Assembly: GCA_019916065.1 (NCBI GenBank)
Contig: CM034240.1
Span: 16,725,894 to 16,789,893 of the forward strand
Direction of reading: 5' to 3'
DNA: 64,000 nucleotides
Origin: Vitellaria paradoxa
Taxonomy: Eukaryota; Streptophyta; Magnoliopsida; Ericales; Sapotaceae
Position numbers and translations under genes: made by a program. Position 1 is the first letter of the stretch, and each line of letters opens with the position of its first letter. Below, in pieces: positions 1 through 12,058 of the stretch. The notes beneath the pieces were generated by a model. That model saw nothing but the letters and a program-made list of their open reading frames with translations. It was not told where the DNA came from and searched no databases.

Positions 1-380
1 AAAGAAACAATGGACTCGTTCTTTTCTCATTTGGTCTTTCTTAAATGAATTTGATTTATTTTTGGCATTGTTTTGTCAACCTAGCAAGTTATATAATTAT
101 ATTTTTATGATTAAGTGAATTAAATGAAACTCATTTAATGCCTTCCTAAACATTGGGATAATTCTGTGGACATTTGTGGATATATTGAAGCCAAAAACCT
201 ATGATAAGGGTTTGGTTATAAATAAGATGATGATTGGAAATTTATTTAAATTATTTTTGAATAAAATAAAACTTATCAATTTTGCTAAAAATTAAATATA
301 AGTCCAAGAGCTATTTATTATCTTCATATTCCATAAAATAATAAAATAAAAGGTAAAAGGAGCAAAAACCGAGATTTGCA

Positions 381-450
381 GCCAATGAGGTTCGAACTTG
401 CGACTTTAAATCGCAATTAGGGTCGCCCACCCACTAAGCTACCAACCTCG
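381..450 (-). repeat. tRNA-like (SINE-like) segment inside the LTR, copy 1
   Basis: Read on the minus strand this has an A-box-like TAGCTTAGTGG and, about 31 nt further on, a B-box-like GTTCGAACC. That is the order and spacing of a Pol III internal promoter. A perfect 6-bp stem (TTGCGA/TCGCAA) with a 7-nt loop lies between them. There is no proper T stem, so it is tRNA-derived or tRNA-like, not a functional tRNA gene. The same segment is at 44834-44903. Confidence 0.45.
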
Positions 451-1202
451 GCCTAATTAATATACCATTAGAAATAATTTTATTCTTATCAAATTTGGTA
501 CGGTAAACTTGTCAAAACAATTAACTAAAATACTAATTTGTATTCTAATTTTTTTTTACTTGCTAATTGTTAATTTACATATAGTGCCTACCTTTGTGAT
601 AATGATATTGATGACTATGTTAAATCTTTGATTTATTGAGAATTACTATTAAAGTATGGATATAGATAAAGTGCTTAAAAATATATTGCATGTGACTAAA
701 TAATCTCACTTTTGATTCATCGCCCGGAAACATTGCCGGTTGTTATTAAAAATGTCTGATTTCCATACAAGGTACCCTTGGAATGTAAAAGGGTGAGAAG
801 AAATTAAGGCACTTGGTGCTAAAGCTGTTTTTGGCAATGGGGTGATAGGTGGGTAGAAATGGCCTTTTAGATGAAGATGGGAACATGCATTTTATTTGGG
901 AGATGCTCTCTTCTGACCTGGCCAGTCAGGTAGCCGGTCGCGACGGCTAAGTTTTTGGTAGGTGACACCGTCGGTATGCATTGGATGCTAAGCCCGTAAA
1001 GTCACTGGTTCCCAAGGCTGGGGGTAGAGGAGGATAGGAGTATGATTATCTTAGGAGGATTTAGATTAAACTCCTTTACAAATTTTACTGTGACCAGCAA
1101 CCTCTCTTGTTATGTATGAATGATGTGTTGGAATTATTTAATTATATTTAATTCCTCTCGATTAATATTTTATAAAATATATATATATATATATGTATGA
1201 AA

Positions 1203-1278
1203 CCTGTATCGCTACGGGGTTTGATCCCGAGACCTTGAAGATCTAAATCTGAGATCCCTACCACTGCGACACAGACTT
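1203..1278 (-). repeat. second tRNA-like segment inside the LTR, copy 1
   Basis: The minus strand shows a near-complementary acceptor pair (CTGTGTCG and CGATACAG), an A-box-like GTCGCAGTGGTAGG, a perfect 5-bp stem GATCT/AGATC with a 7-nt loop, and a B-box-like GGGATCAAACCCC. The D arm is too short for a normal tRNA. This suggests a degenerate tRNA-derived insertion fixed in this LTR family, repeated at 45664-45739. Confidence 0.45.
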
Positions 1279-2019
1279 CATTGTGGTATACACATCAGTA
1301 TTTAACTATTTTACATGTAAGTAAAATAGTAGTTACGGTGACGGTTTCATCGAGCCGTTGTAAGTATAATTTACATTATTCAGTTGAGATCTATTGAATT
1401 AATTGTTGCATAAATAGTATGCCACCTAAATACATTCATTTAATACAGTGTAGTATTACAACCACTGCATATAGGCACCTAGGAGATTTTGATTACTGGG
1501 CTTTAGTAGCTCAGCCCTTGTGGGAATATTTTTTCAGGATATTAAGCACAGGGATACAGAAGATGAGCTGGAAAGAGATTAAATTCTCTTAAATATTCCA
1601 TCAGAAGAGTTATCTATTTTTTCTTCTTTCCTGCACAGAGCTGGAGGACTTTATTTTGGTCTGTAATAATTGTTGGATGATTATAATATTAAGCATAGAC
1701 CTAATTTACTTTTATTTGGTATGTAATGTTAATAGCGTGATTGGGACACTTAGATGGCTCTGTAATATTTTTCTCTATCTTTATTTTGAGCCCTGTAGTT
1801 GAAATCCCATCAAATGGTTCAGTCCAATGACTTATAAATATTGTTTGGGATAAACATGAGATTTTGACTATCTTAAATTTTTTCTTACGGGTCAACCCCA
1901 ATCTGGAGGAAAACTCTGGGGTGTGACAGCGTGTTTTTATCATCTCATTTTTATACCTAACAAATAAATTCCAAGTCACCCCTGGGCATTCGGTTATGAA
2001 AATCTGGGGCGTGACACAC

Positions 2020-3108
2020 CAACCACATGGACATCCGATCTGTCCTCAGGCCCTCCTCTGTCATCTGTTGAAAGGTAAATTATATGTTAATAATTTACTA
2101 TCATTAAAAACGATAAATAAAAAAGTCGCTATTGGCGTGATAAGCTAATGTTTCTACCTGGTGGCGAACCTGAGAAAAGTGTCAAGTTCACTCCTTGTGC
2201 CCCCGCCCCTGCAATCCTCGATTTCCTGAGTTCCTTTGGGCCTCTGCCTATTTTAAGTTTTTCTCGATTACTTTTTGTAATTTACGCTTTATAACGTCAA
2301 AACTTAAGGAAAAAAAATCAACTCGCAATCTACTCACCTATGCCTCGGGACTCGACCAATACCTAACGAGCTCAGCCCACTGGTAGGGAAGAACGCCCAG
2401 TGGGACCTGCTGGAGGATGTCAGGGTCATTCTCATGACCCTTCCAGTATTTATCTTTAATTATGATCCTTCCACATCTTCCGACACTTGGCGAATATAAC
2501 GTCTCGGAAGTCTGGAGGAACATCAACTACATTGGCCTAAAAATGACAAATTGTAGAATATTATTTATGTTACAAGTTTCAGCACATAAATCACGTACAA
2601 TTAGAATATAAAATTTTCATACCTGCACCTCGGCCCATAGACCCTCGAACGTAGAATCTGGGAAACGATCCCACTTGAGGGTGGTCAACGGGAATCTAAT
2701 CGGATTCCGAACCAAATGTCCGAGTTGTGAAATCAGAGACCGTCCATCCTTCCCCACCGGATGGGGCGTGTCATCCTACTGAACGGTCATCCACTGAGAT
2801 CCGTAGTTCCACTGCGGCAATCCCTTCGAGGGCCCTCTGCCGGACCTCGAAAGCCTGCCCGGAGTGAGAGAATCTGTTTCAAACAAATTGTTACACAATA
2901 AGTCTATACAGAATATAAATACTGTTGTTGGATAAGATAAATTCTGAAACTGGTGAACTTTACTTGCATCTGTGTCAGTCACTGAAGAACGCGCAGATAT
3001 AGGGGGTGAAGGTGGGATAACATCTGCTAAACTACTCCCGGCACAGGATAGCCCGAGACGCTCAGCCATCGTCCTATGACCAGTCCTCCTCCTAGAGCGT
3101 CCGAACAT
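2020..3108 (-). pseudogene. CACTA TNP1/TNPA-like protein (Transposase_24 type), broken
   Basis: The frame opens at 3108 with MFGRSRRRTGHRTMAERLG and a Ser/Pro-rich N-terminus. Further blocks follow on the minus strand: GRGPSKGLPQWNYGSQWM near 2800, a block containing VGKDGRSLISQLGHLVRN near 2720, and KYWKGHENDPDILQQVPLGV with LPYQWAELVRYWSSPEA around 2340-2450. The last blocks are typical of the plant En/Spm Transposase_24 family, which binds the subterminal repeats and helps excision. Segments fall in different frames; some gaps may be introns (for example about 2540-2620 and 2870-2940), but a stop directly after SSPEA suggests decay. The 3' end is cut at 2016 by the LTR. Confidence 0.7.
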
Positions 3109-3159
3109 GGCTTCCTAACTGTTCATAATTTAAACTTATTATAATTTCAAATACAAAGA

Positions 3160-6100
3160 AAAATAAATTTAAAATCTACTTTGTTCGGATAAAAAAGTAC
3201 ACAATCGTGTATTAGGTATGTAAATCAACCGTATCTCCTTCGACTGTGTCCCTAACCCAATTAACATCTTTATCACGTTGGACGATTGCATCTTGGTCAA
3301 GAGCTTGTTGGGCGAATGGATCAATATCTGGCTCATCGCAGTCAATCTGGTACACCCCCCTCCTTGACATTTTAACTGCAATTTACCAGTTGGGATCGGT
3401 TCGATCGCCAACATAGTAAACTTGCTCTACCAAGGATGCCAGTATGTATGGTTCAGCTTCTATTTGTACATCTCGATGTAACAAATTGTTGAAATTGACC
3501 AATTTAAATTGGTACTTATCAGCTTTAACCCGCGAATTAGATCAGCCCAGGCACACTTGAATAATAAATATCTTAAACCACGATTGTAAACGATTTCAAT
3601 AATGTCATTCAGTTGGCTATAATAGTAACCACCATCAACAGATGGATAACCGATGCCAGTATTTTGTATAGCTCGCCTATCATTTACTTCCTTGATGCGA
3701 AATCAAAACCCATTGATGTCACAAGCTGTGTAACATCGAGCTGTCGTGTAAGGACCATCAGCCAACTAATTTATTTCATCGGTCAAAGTAGAATTCGTAG
3801 TACTTCGTAAATTGTATACCTATGGAATGTAAATTATCATGAATTAATTAAACACAAATTCATTGTGATGTGAAAAACATATAAAAGAATATGAAAATAT
3901 TTAACGCGTACGTAGTTATTAAACAGTCATGAAAACATTGATAATGGGACATTTGAATTTGATTGTCCGTTGCACGAGGCATGTTCTGTTTCAACTCGTT
4001 TATGTGTCTCTTGCAATGCAAATCAAATAGGATTGAGAATAATCACGATTTCTATTACAAATATGGTGTAATTAACTTTCTTTATTACAATAACGTGACT
4101 TACTAGGTCAATGGCACAACTGATTGGGTGTTGAAGAGCACGAACTGATAAGCTTGGATCCACTCGATGTGGTTGAGATCAAATGACGTGCCTTCCCTAA
4201 TAGGGCCTTCATTTATCCGCTCCGGCCTGCTAAACTTTGTTTGGACATCATCGTTTAGATATGCCGCACAAAAATTTATGCACTCATCCATCAAATATCC
4301 TTTCGCTATGGATGCTTCCGGTCGAGCTTTGTTCCGCACATACCTCTTCAATTTGTTCATATACCTTTCGATCGGATACATCCACCTAAATTGGATAGGG
4401 CCACCAAGCCGGGCTTCTTCAGTTAGGAGTATAGTCAAGTGAACCATGACATCAAAAATTTCGGCGAAAAAAATTTTCTCTAGATGACACAGTATCAAAG
4501 CAATCCTGTCCTGCAGACCCTTCAAATCTTCTGTACGGATTACTCTGTAACACAACTGCCTGAAGAAATTATTGAGCTCAATCAACGGCTGCACAACATT
4601 ATTAGGCAAACAATTCCTTACTGCTATAGGCAGCAACTGTTGAAGCAGGACGTGGTTGTCATGACTTTTCAAACCCTGTAACGTCTGTTCGCTCATGTTG
4701 ACTCGCTTAGAAATATTCGAGCAATATCCATCAGGTGCCTTCACGCCTTTCAGAATTAATAAGAACGCATCCTTCTCCTCCTTGCTCATGGTGTGCTGTG
4801 CAGGTGGTATGAATGTCCTGTTGGACTCTCCTACTTGCAAGTGCAATGGAGTTCTTAATCGTATCTCCTACAAATCACGTCGAGCATTAGCACTATCCTT
4901 TGATTTCCCCTTAACACCAAGGATTGTCCACAATATATCATCGCAAACATTCTTCTCAATGTGTATGACATCCAAGTTGTGCCTGAGTAAGTTGTCTTTC
5001 CAGTAGGGCAACTCATAGAAAATACTTTTCTTTTTCCAATTATGGGTTCGTTTCCTATTTACACCAGAAATAGATGGTAGCGGGGGGGCTAACAGATCCT
5101 GAAAGTCATATACTGTTCGAATTTGCTCCCGCTCCATCTGGGCCAGCAAATCAACCCCGGTCATTGCTCGTGGTGTCGGATCGAACTCCTGAGTGCCGTC
5201 AAACGAGACTCTATCCTTCCTAAACCTATGCAACGGAGGTAGGAAGCGTCTATGACCCATGTATGCCCACTTTCTACCATACTTTAGCCAAGTTGACTTC
5301 TTGCTCTGATTGCAACAAGGACATGCGAACTCTCCTTTCGTGCTCCAACCAGATAAGTTGGCGTACGCCAGAAAGTCGTTAATTGTCCATAGTAATGCTG
5401 CTCGTAGTTTAAACATTTCATTTCTTGTTGAGTCAAATGTCATCACACCACCAGTCCATAATTTATTAAGCTCTTCAATCAATGGTTGCATATAAACGTC
5501 TATTTTATCCCTGGGACCCTTAGGTCCGTCAATCAATGTCGATAGGATGACAAAAGGTTGCCTCATGTACAACCAAGGTGGAAGATTATATGGAACTAAC
5601 AGTATAGGCCACGTACTGTGAGTTGCCCTAGTTATGCCTGAAAATGTGTTAAATCCATCAGCAGCCAAACCAAGCCGCACACTGCGAGAATCGGCAGCAA
5701 AATTAGGGTGTCTTTGATCAAAATCCTTCCACGTCGGAGAGTTTGTTGGATGGGATAAGTTCCCATGATCCCCCTCTATTCTCGGCATGCCATGTCATGA
5801 GTTTAGAGATCTTGGATGACATGAAAAATCTCTTCAATCGTGACTTAAGTGGAAAATAGCGCACTTGCTTTGCAGCCACAAGCTTACCGCGGTTTGAACT
5901 ACCCAAACGATTCTGCCGAGTTTGGATAGTACCGACATTCTTCTATCTCGAAACCCCACACACAGTACACGTATCAAGGTTGCCATTCTCATTCTAAAAC
6001 AACATACAACTATTGGGACATGCATCCAGAGTTTCGTATGTGAATCCCAAATTCTCAGTTAACTTGCGTGCCTGGTAGTACGATTCTACAAGCTTAGCTC

Positions 6101-6663
6101 CCGCTGGTAAAACCCTACGGAGCAACTGTAGTAGCATGTCAAACAACGTATCCGACTAGTGATTCAATGCCTTCAAATGTAACAGCTCAACGATGAATGA
6201 CAATTTACTGAACTCCTGACATCCAGGATATAATTCTGTCTGCGCATCGTCGAGTATTTCAAAATATCTCAATGACTCATCATCCGCACCCGAGCGGGGA
6301 CTGTTTCCACCCGTCAAATTAATACCGGCACCGCTATCTTCATGTGTCAATCCACATGCGATATCAGCTAGCATTGGATCAGCTTCCTCTGTAGCCTCGG
6401 CTCCACCTCAACGGTTTCTTTCGGATAAGAGGCAGTATACTCTTCCCCATGGAGAGTCCAGAATTTATACTACTTCAAGATCCCATTACGGATCAGATGC
6501 TCCCTGACAACCTCCCGTGTATAGTAATACTGGTTAGCACACTTTCTGCAGGGATAACTAATGTACTCACTGGGAAATCACTGGTGAATACAATAAACTG
6601 ATTAATCTCCTCCATATACTCCGAGGACATCCTATTCGGCAAATCAATCCAACTCTTATCCAT
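3160..6663 (-). pseudogene. CACTA transposase TNP2, broken
   Basis: The start is taken at 6663 because MDKSWIDLPNRMSSEYMEE opens the Transposase-associated domain, whose Cys residues continue as YPCRKCANQYYYTREVV near 6540. A zinc-ribbon block (CPNSCMLF then CTVCGVSR) follows near 5950-6030. The catalytic core (Transposase_21) is the open stretch 5788-4868, with LGLAADGFNTF, LIDGPKGPRDKIDVYMQPLI and HNLDVIHIEKNV. DUF4218 covers 4846-4103 and DUF4216 about 3840-3160 (NTGIGYPSVDGGYYY; then VYQIDCDEPDIDPFAQQALD). The product would cut and paste CACTA elements in the nucleus. In-frame stops between blocks show decay, though some gaps could be introns. Plus-strand ORFs at 4167-5006 are shadows. 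Confidence 0.85.
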
Positions 6664-9600
6664 CTCGCTTAGAGTGTCTGTGGAGTCCCAAGAGGATAAA
6701 ATGTCATTACTATAAAAAGTAGTGCCATATGCAAAACACCTAGTCTTAAACTTTACCTCCTCATTACAGGGTGGTTGGTCCCATCCCATTTGAGAATGCA
6801 CGATCCAACTTGCACTCAACAACTCAATGACTTTGTCCCCTAATTAGATAAAATTTCGGCAACATGTCCGCGTGGTTCTCCAAGTACATGATACACAGAC
6901 GACATCAGTCGTACCCTGTGTACGCACCCAGAGAACAACATGACGTCAACCGAAACTTCATCTAACATAGGACAGTACATGAGTTGTTGAAGACAAGATG
7001 GATAATTGCATTCCCAAACTATCCAAACTGGACAATTCAAGAATTGCGTACGTCAATCCCCGCACGTTCATCAAAAGAACAACGAACCTGGTCAAAGACC
7101 TAATCCGTTACCTAAGGATGACCAAACGGGTGGCGTACGAGATTCTCAAACGGGTCTAAGTTTCACTAATGTATGCAAATGAATAAAATAAAGTAGTTCT
7201 CAATGTCTGTTTGTTTTCTAACTTAGAATAAAGTATTTACAAAGATATTGGATTGGGCCCAGGCAAGATTAGGGTTTACTTGTAATTACTAATTGAACTA
7301 ATTAAATATTATTAATTAACTACTGCTTCTTGTCTAATTAATTACTAAATTACTCGGTAAATTACCCATAAACAATATTATAATATTATTATTTGACCTA
7401 ATTTTCTTATCGTATTCGTATTGGATTGGACTGGCCCAAGAAAGATGTTGGATTGGGCCCAGGCAAGATTAGGGGTTTCTTGTAATTAGAGTTAATTATA
7501 GTTAATTATTGTTATTCAAAAAAATAACACTTAAATAAACTATCCGAAGATCAAATATACAACAATTAAAATAATACGATACAAATTAAATAAATTAACA
7601 ATAGATATTAAGAACAATTCAATATTTACTCATTATAACATAAATCAAACTATGATTTCAAATAATAAAAGTATTTTCAATCATTTGAGTAATCAGCCAT
7701 TACAATATTAATTGAAACAATCTAATTTGACCTAAATTAATTATATTATCAATATTCTAATTCATTATTTAATATTTTAACTAATATAAATATTTAATGA
7801 ACCTAAAAATTATAATTTAATATTATTATTTACCTAATCCTACTATTTTTAGTATTATTGTTTAATTCAAAATATATAAATTAACAACAAATATTACGAT
7901 ATTAATATTTTTTAGTACTATTGTTTCCTATTTATGATACTTTTTATTTAATATTTTTCATAATATTAATGGTGAACGACAAAAATATATATAAATTATC
8001 TATTTACATTCATGAAAATATTATAAAATAAGAGAACTTACATACAAGTGAAAATTATAATTAATTTTTTTTTTTTTTTTGTCTTATGCATCCATTCTTA
8101 TTTAAATGTATTCTTTTTATGAAAATAAATAATATGTTTAAAAGTTTACAAACTTTATTGTATTTAATTTATTAAAAATCTATCAACTTTTACTAACTTT
8201 TATACTTTTTTCAAACTATATATTATTTTTACATTAAACTTTATATTTTTATTATACGTTGGTCCAATAACTGAGCCTAAACGTCGCACAGCCCATGTTA
8301 GAAAATCCAACCATAACAATTTCTTAACTTAATTTTAATTTATATTTTAGTGAACCAATAAGTTTTAGTTTAATATTAATATTTAATTAATTCTCATATT
8401 TTTAGTATTATTGTCTAACATTATAAATATCATAATATAATTTAATTTCCGTAAGGTAAGTTAATCAATTTATTTATAAAAATTATACATTTATGTATTT
8501 ATAATTCCAAATATTTTACTTTAATATTGATCATATTTAAAATTAATTTCTTAATTGTTTAATCATTACTTCAAAAGAAAATCATATTAAATATTATTTT
8601 TCATGTTTTTATATTTGTAAATATGATAATTATTTCACTCAATGATAATATATATAATTTATTGAAGTAAATTATTTAATAAATTATATTTTCTTACAAA
8701 GAGCTAATTTCAATTCACGTTATCGAAATTTAATTAATTTCAGTAACGTAATAACATTAATTAATCTCCTTAACGTAATGTTAATTAATTTTTAATATCA
8801 TAATATAATCAATTTATTTTAAAAATTTATAATATAATTTAATTTCATTAAGATCACGTTAATTAATATTTTCATGGTTGTTTTAATAAATGATAATAAT
8901 ATATACAAATTATTTAATAAATTATATTATCTTATTAGAACTTAATTTTAATTTATATTTTTAATGAAATAGCTAATTTAATTATATTTTCTTAGAAAGA
9001 GCTAATTTCAATTCATATTTTTAAATTAAGAAAAAAATAAGCATTCATTCTTTTATAATTGCAAAAAATTATATTTCAATCAATATATTTTTACTTTTTT
9101 TAATACTAATTTTTATACTTAATTTTATAATTTTTAATACCTACTGTAAATATTTAAATTTATAAATAATTTTAAGCTTAATTTAATAAAAAAAACTAAA
9201 AATACAAATTTATCAATAAATATATTTTATTTTTATTATATTTATTAATTTATTAAAATTATATATTTAAAATTTAAAATTTTTTATTCCTTTCTTTTTG
9301 AAAAAATTCTCATGAAAAATTTCTCACCCCAAACAACACCCTCGTAAAGGTGAATAGGAAGAAGGTGACATGAGACGTGAGGGTTTGTTCCGTAACAAAT
9401 AAGCTAACTTAAACAAAATAACTTTTTTGTATTTAAAAAGTCAATTTTGTCCAGCACAAAAATTAAGTCAATTTCAGTTTGATTTAAATTCCCATTGTAA
9501 AATGCAGAAAATAACATGAAAAATACAGAAAATAAAAAAAAATTCAAACTAAAAAAAAAAATCCAAACCTGGTGTAGTGGTGGTCAACCTCCAAAAAACT

Positions 9601-9840
9601 CTAATACACAAAAAAAATATATTAGTGTTTATTAGAGAGAGAGAGAGAAAGATAGAGCAAGAGAGAGAGCTAGAGAGGGAGAGCATTACCGGCAGAGAAC
9701 TTCTGGCGACGGCAGACGCAAAGCACCCAGCACAGTAGCGGGGGGTAGGGGGAGAGAGGAGAGAGCGCGGGGGAGGAAAGGAAAAGAGGGAAGGAGGGAG
9801 AGGAAAAAGAGAGGGGCGTTCTGCCCCATATAATTAGAGA
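6664..9840 (-). other. AT-rich 5' leader of the CACTA element
   Basis: About 3.2 kb with no convincing coding sequence. A 50-bp segment (ATTGGATTGGGCCCAGGC core) is repeated 200 bp apart at 7241-7290 and 7441-7490. From 7500 to 9620 it is extremely AT-rich, with many TTAATTAAT-type motifs and related short blocks such as the repeats containing AACGTAAT at 8740-8790. A GA-rich tract at 9632-9830 is CT-rich on the transposase strand and could be its 5' untranslated leader; this is inference. Confidence 0.55.
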
Positions 9841-9843
9841 ATT

Positions 9844-10049
9844 AGCGACTGCTTTAAGCGGTCACTACAAGAGTATTAGCGACCGCTTAAAGCGGTTGTG
9901 TGAAATTTCTCATCGCCGATACTTTGCTACATGGGATTAGCGACAGCAATTAAAGCGACCGCCTAAAGCGGTCGCTAATACTCTTGTAGCGACCGCTTAA
10001 AGTGGTCGCCCGAGTTTTTCACTCGCCAATCGCCCAATCTCTAGTAGTG
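9844..10049 (-). repeat. CACTA subterminal palindromic repeats and terminus
   Basis: At least four copies of a palindrome-like motif related to GCGACCGCTTAAAGCGGT lie at about 9844-9868, 9878-9900, 9955-9982 and 9989-10010, in both orientations. The element then ends in the CACTA terminus at 10049. Such arrays are the usual TNPA binding sites near CACTA ends. Each copy can fold on itself because both arms (GCGACCGC and GCGGTCGC) are present. Confidence 0.8.
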
Positions 10050-10052
10050 ATG

Positions 10053-10636
10053 TGAATGTGATGTAATGATGGATATGATGTGATGATGATGAGATCAATA
10101 AGACTAATAACCGGAATTACCATTGAGATTCATATTGATATTGAGTATTGATTTTAAATGATGATATATTATGATAAATTGTAGATTATTGTTCATATTA
10201 TTTCGTTATATATCATCTATATTTTTATTATGCATCGTGCGCACAAGTAAATTAGTACTAACATTTCTATAGACGTTGTTGCAGGTTCTGAGACTGTAAC
10301 GTAAGTTGGTTATTGTTAGATTAAGTGATGCATACAATAGCAAATATGTACATTTTATTTAAGTTTAATTATTCAAGACTGCAATATTTATTATGTTTGG
10401 AAAATTTTCCGATTAGATTGTAAAGCACATAAGGTTTAGATTTCTTTATTTATTTGGGATGTAGTTGGAGTGATGATGCCTGATTTGAGCAAGGCTTAAC
10501 TATTTATTTTATTATCTTATTATGAATGCATGCTCTAAGGTGATTGAATGCTTTTATCAAAGTTATGGACATTTTAATGTATATTGTACGTGTTTCATTC
10601 ACTCACTCTTTAGACTCCGAAATCGGGGTATGACAT
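10053..10636 (+). repeat. possible degraded LTR end
   Basis: No open frame. The stretch ends with CTTTAGACTCCGAAATCGGG followed by GTATGACA, the style of terminus seen in many plant gypsy LTRs. The CACTA terminus abuts its left side, so the CACTA may have inserted into this older LTR. No partner copy is present in the window to confirm this. Confidence 0.3.
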
Positions 10637-12058
10637 TGTGTTTGGTCCCCAATGGGGTATGACCCGTTGACCACCTCACCTTCCTCAAAATTTGCAATTG
10701 TGATCGGTACATACATATATATATATGTTAAATGTTTTCCACTAAACCAATAAACAAAAGCCTATCTAATGTCTTTTTCCTTATCTTCATATGCTACTGT
10801 CTATCTCTAACTGGAACTGATACACATAGGTCACATTGAGTGACCAAATTTCATTAATAATTATCAAAAAATTATAAAATGTTGCTAATTTTTTTTCAAT
10901 TTTTTTTAATTAAATCTTGACACATGTCACTTTTACACCAACTTTTTTTCGACCATATCCAAGCACCACGATAATATGATTTTTTTAAATAAATATATAT
11001 TTTTAATTTTATATAAATTATCGAATAAATTTAAAATAGACAATTATTGAAATATTGTAAAATATTAAATGATTTGTTTTAAATAGCATTTAAGTAATAA
11101 TTTGTAATTAAATGGCATTTAAAAACGATAAAAAAAATATAAAGATATGGGTGGTTAAAAAATGGTATTTAAGAAATAACAAAATATGTAAAATTAAATT
11201 TATTTAATTAAGTGGTGGTTACTAAAAAGTCATATTTATTTCTACAAAAAATATTAATGGTTGTAGGAAATTGAGAAATATAAATAAAATAAATAATAAA
11301 TAATAAAAAGTTTCGCCAAATATAAACTGTCATTAAATTTAAAATTTTACCAAATGGCCATAATATTTCATCTATATAATGGTATACATATATTTTTCAT
11401 TTGACTCAAATGTCAGCATCACAACGAGGGGTGGATCCAAATAGTGAATTAAAAAAAATAAATAATAAAAGCAAAATTTTTTGCTTTTTCATTTCTTCTA
11501 ACAATAAGTATTTTTTTTTTCAAGTGTAAGAAATTAAAAAGTGAAGTGCATTTAATATTATTTAAAAAAATTAAAATATAATATTTTTTATAAAATTACA
11601 ATTTAATATTTAGGATTGGGCAGGGCCGAAAGAGGCCCTCAACCAATATTTGCACCTCAACCAACTTTAAAATCTTTTCTAAAATGACATAAAAGCAAAA
11701 CCACCCTTAAAATGATATAAAGCAAACTTGCGGCCTGGTGTCCTTCCAAGAAGAGAATTAAGGGTTCATTTTGTTTAATCATTTTTCACCTTGTTTTTAA
11801 GGTTTTTTTTTTAATATACTTTAAAGAAAACAGAAATAATAAAATATTTTATTAAAAAAATAAGAAAATATTTCCAAACCAATTGCACCCCGAGACACCT
11901 GAAAAAACTGAGAAATGGGCCAACCACAGGAGTTCCTCAACTATGGCCCAAGCGGGACTTGAAAACCCAAACATAAATCCCCCAAACGGGACTTGAAAAC
12001 CCAAAACATAAATCAAGCAAATGCCATGCGAACAAAAGATTCTACCAAATATATAATA
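10637..12058. other. AT-rich intergenic spacer
   Basis: No gene seen. About 10980-11330 is a diverged copy of 29325-29640, sharing AAATAAATATATATTTTTAA, blocks around ATAGCATTT and AAATTAAATTTA; together they mark an unnamed dispersed repeat. A short TA microsatellite is at about 10706-10725. The remainder (11600-12058) shows no recognised feature. Confidence 0.5.

Larger units (their letters stand above)
1..2016 (+). repeat. 3' part of a long LTR (family ending GGGGCGTGACA)
   Basis: This stretch matches 44454-46479 almost base for base, with scattered substitutions and small indels. It ends in GGGGCGTGACA at 2016, the same terminus as the complete copy, whose 5' end is TGTAATAACC. The first roughly 1.6 kb of the LTR therefore lies left of the window. 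It abuts CACTA TNP1 coding sequence directly at 2017, so this LTR (solo, or the end of a full element) is inserted in the CACTA. Whether an element body lies to the left cannot be seen. It contains no long open reading frame. Confidence 0.85.
2017..10049 (-). mobile_element. CACTA (En/Spm) DNA transposon, right-hand part
   Basis: The minus strand carries TNP2 (about 6663-3160) and then a TNP1-type ORF (about 3108-2020). The element's 5' end is at 10049, where the minus strand begins CACTACTAGAGATTGG, a canonical CACTA terminus. It is followed by subterminal palindromes and a long AT-rich leader. Three bases, atg, follow at 10050-10052 as the candidate TSD. The other terminus is not visible: an LTR interrupts the element at 2016 and the rest lies outside the window. 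Both genes carry stops and frameshifts, so this copy is not autonomous. Confidence 0.88.

Noticed and set aside
381..450. Functional tRNA gene
   Set aside because: A-box-like and B-box-like motifs are present but the T and D arms do not fold properly, and the segment is fixed inside an LTR in both copies.
1..2016. Recent segmental duplication between 1-2016 and 44454-46479
   Set aside because: The match ends exactly at GGGGCGTGACA in both places, and the second copy is flanked by a 5-bp TSD, so it is an LTR family and not a duplicated host segment.
4167..5006. Plus-strand frames of 65-103 residues
   Set aside because: They are shadows of the CACTA TNP2 gene on the minus strand, whose domain content is clear.
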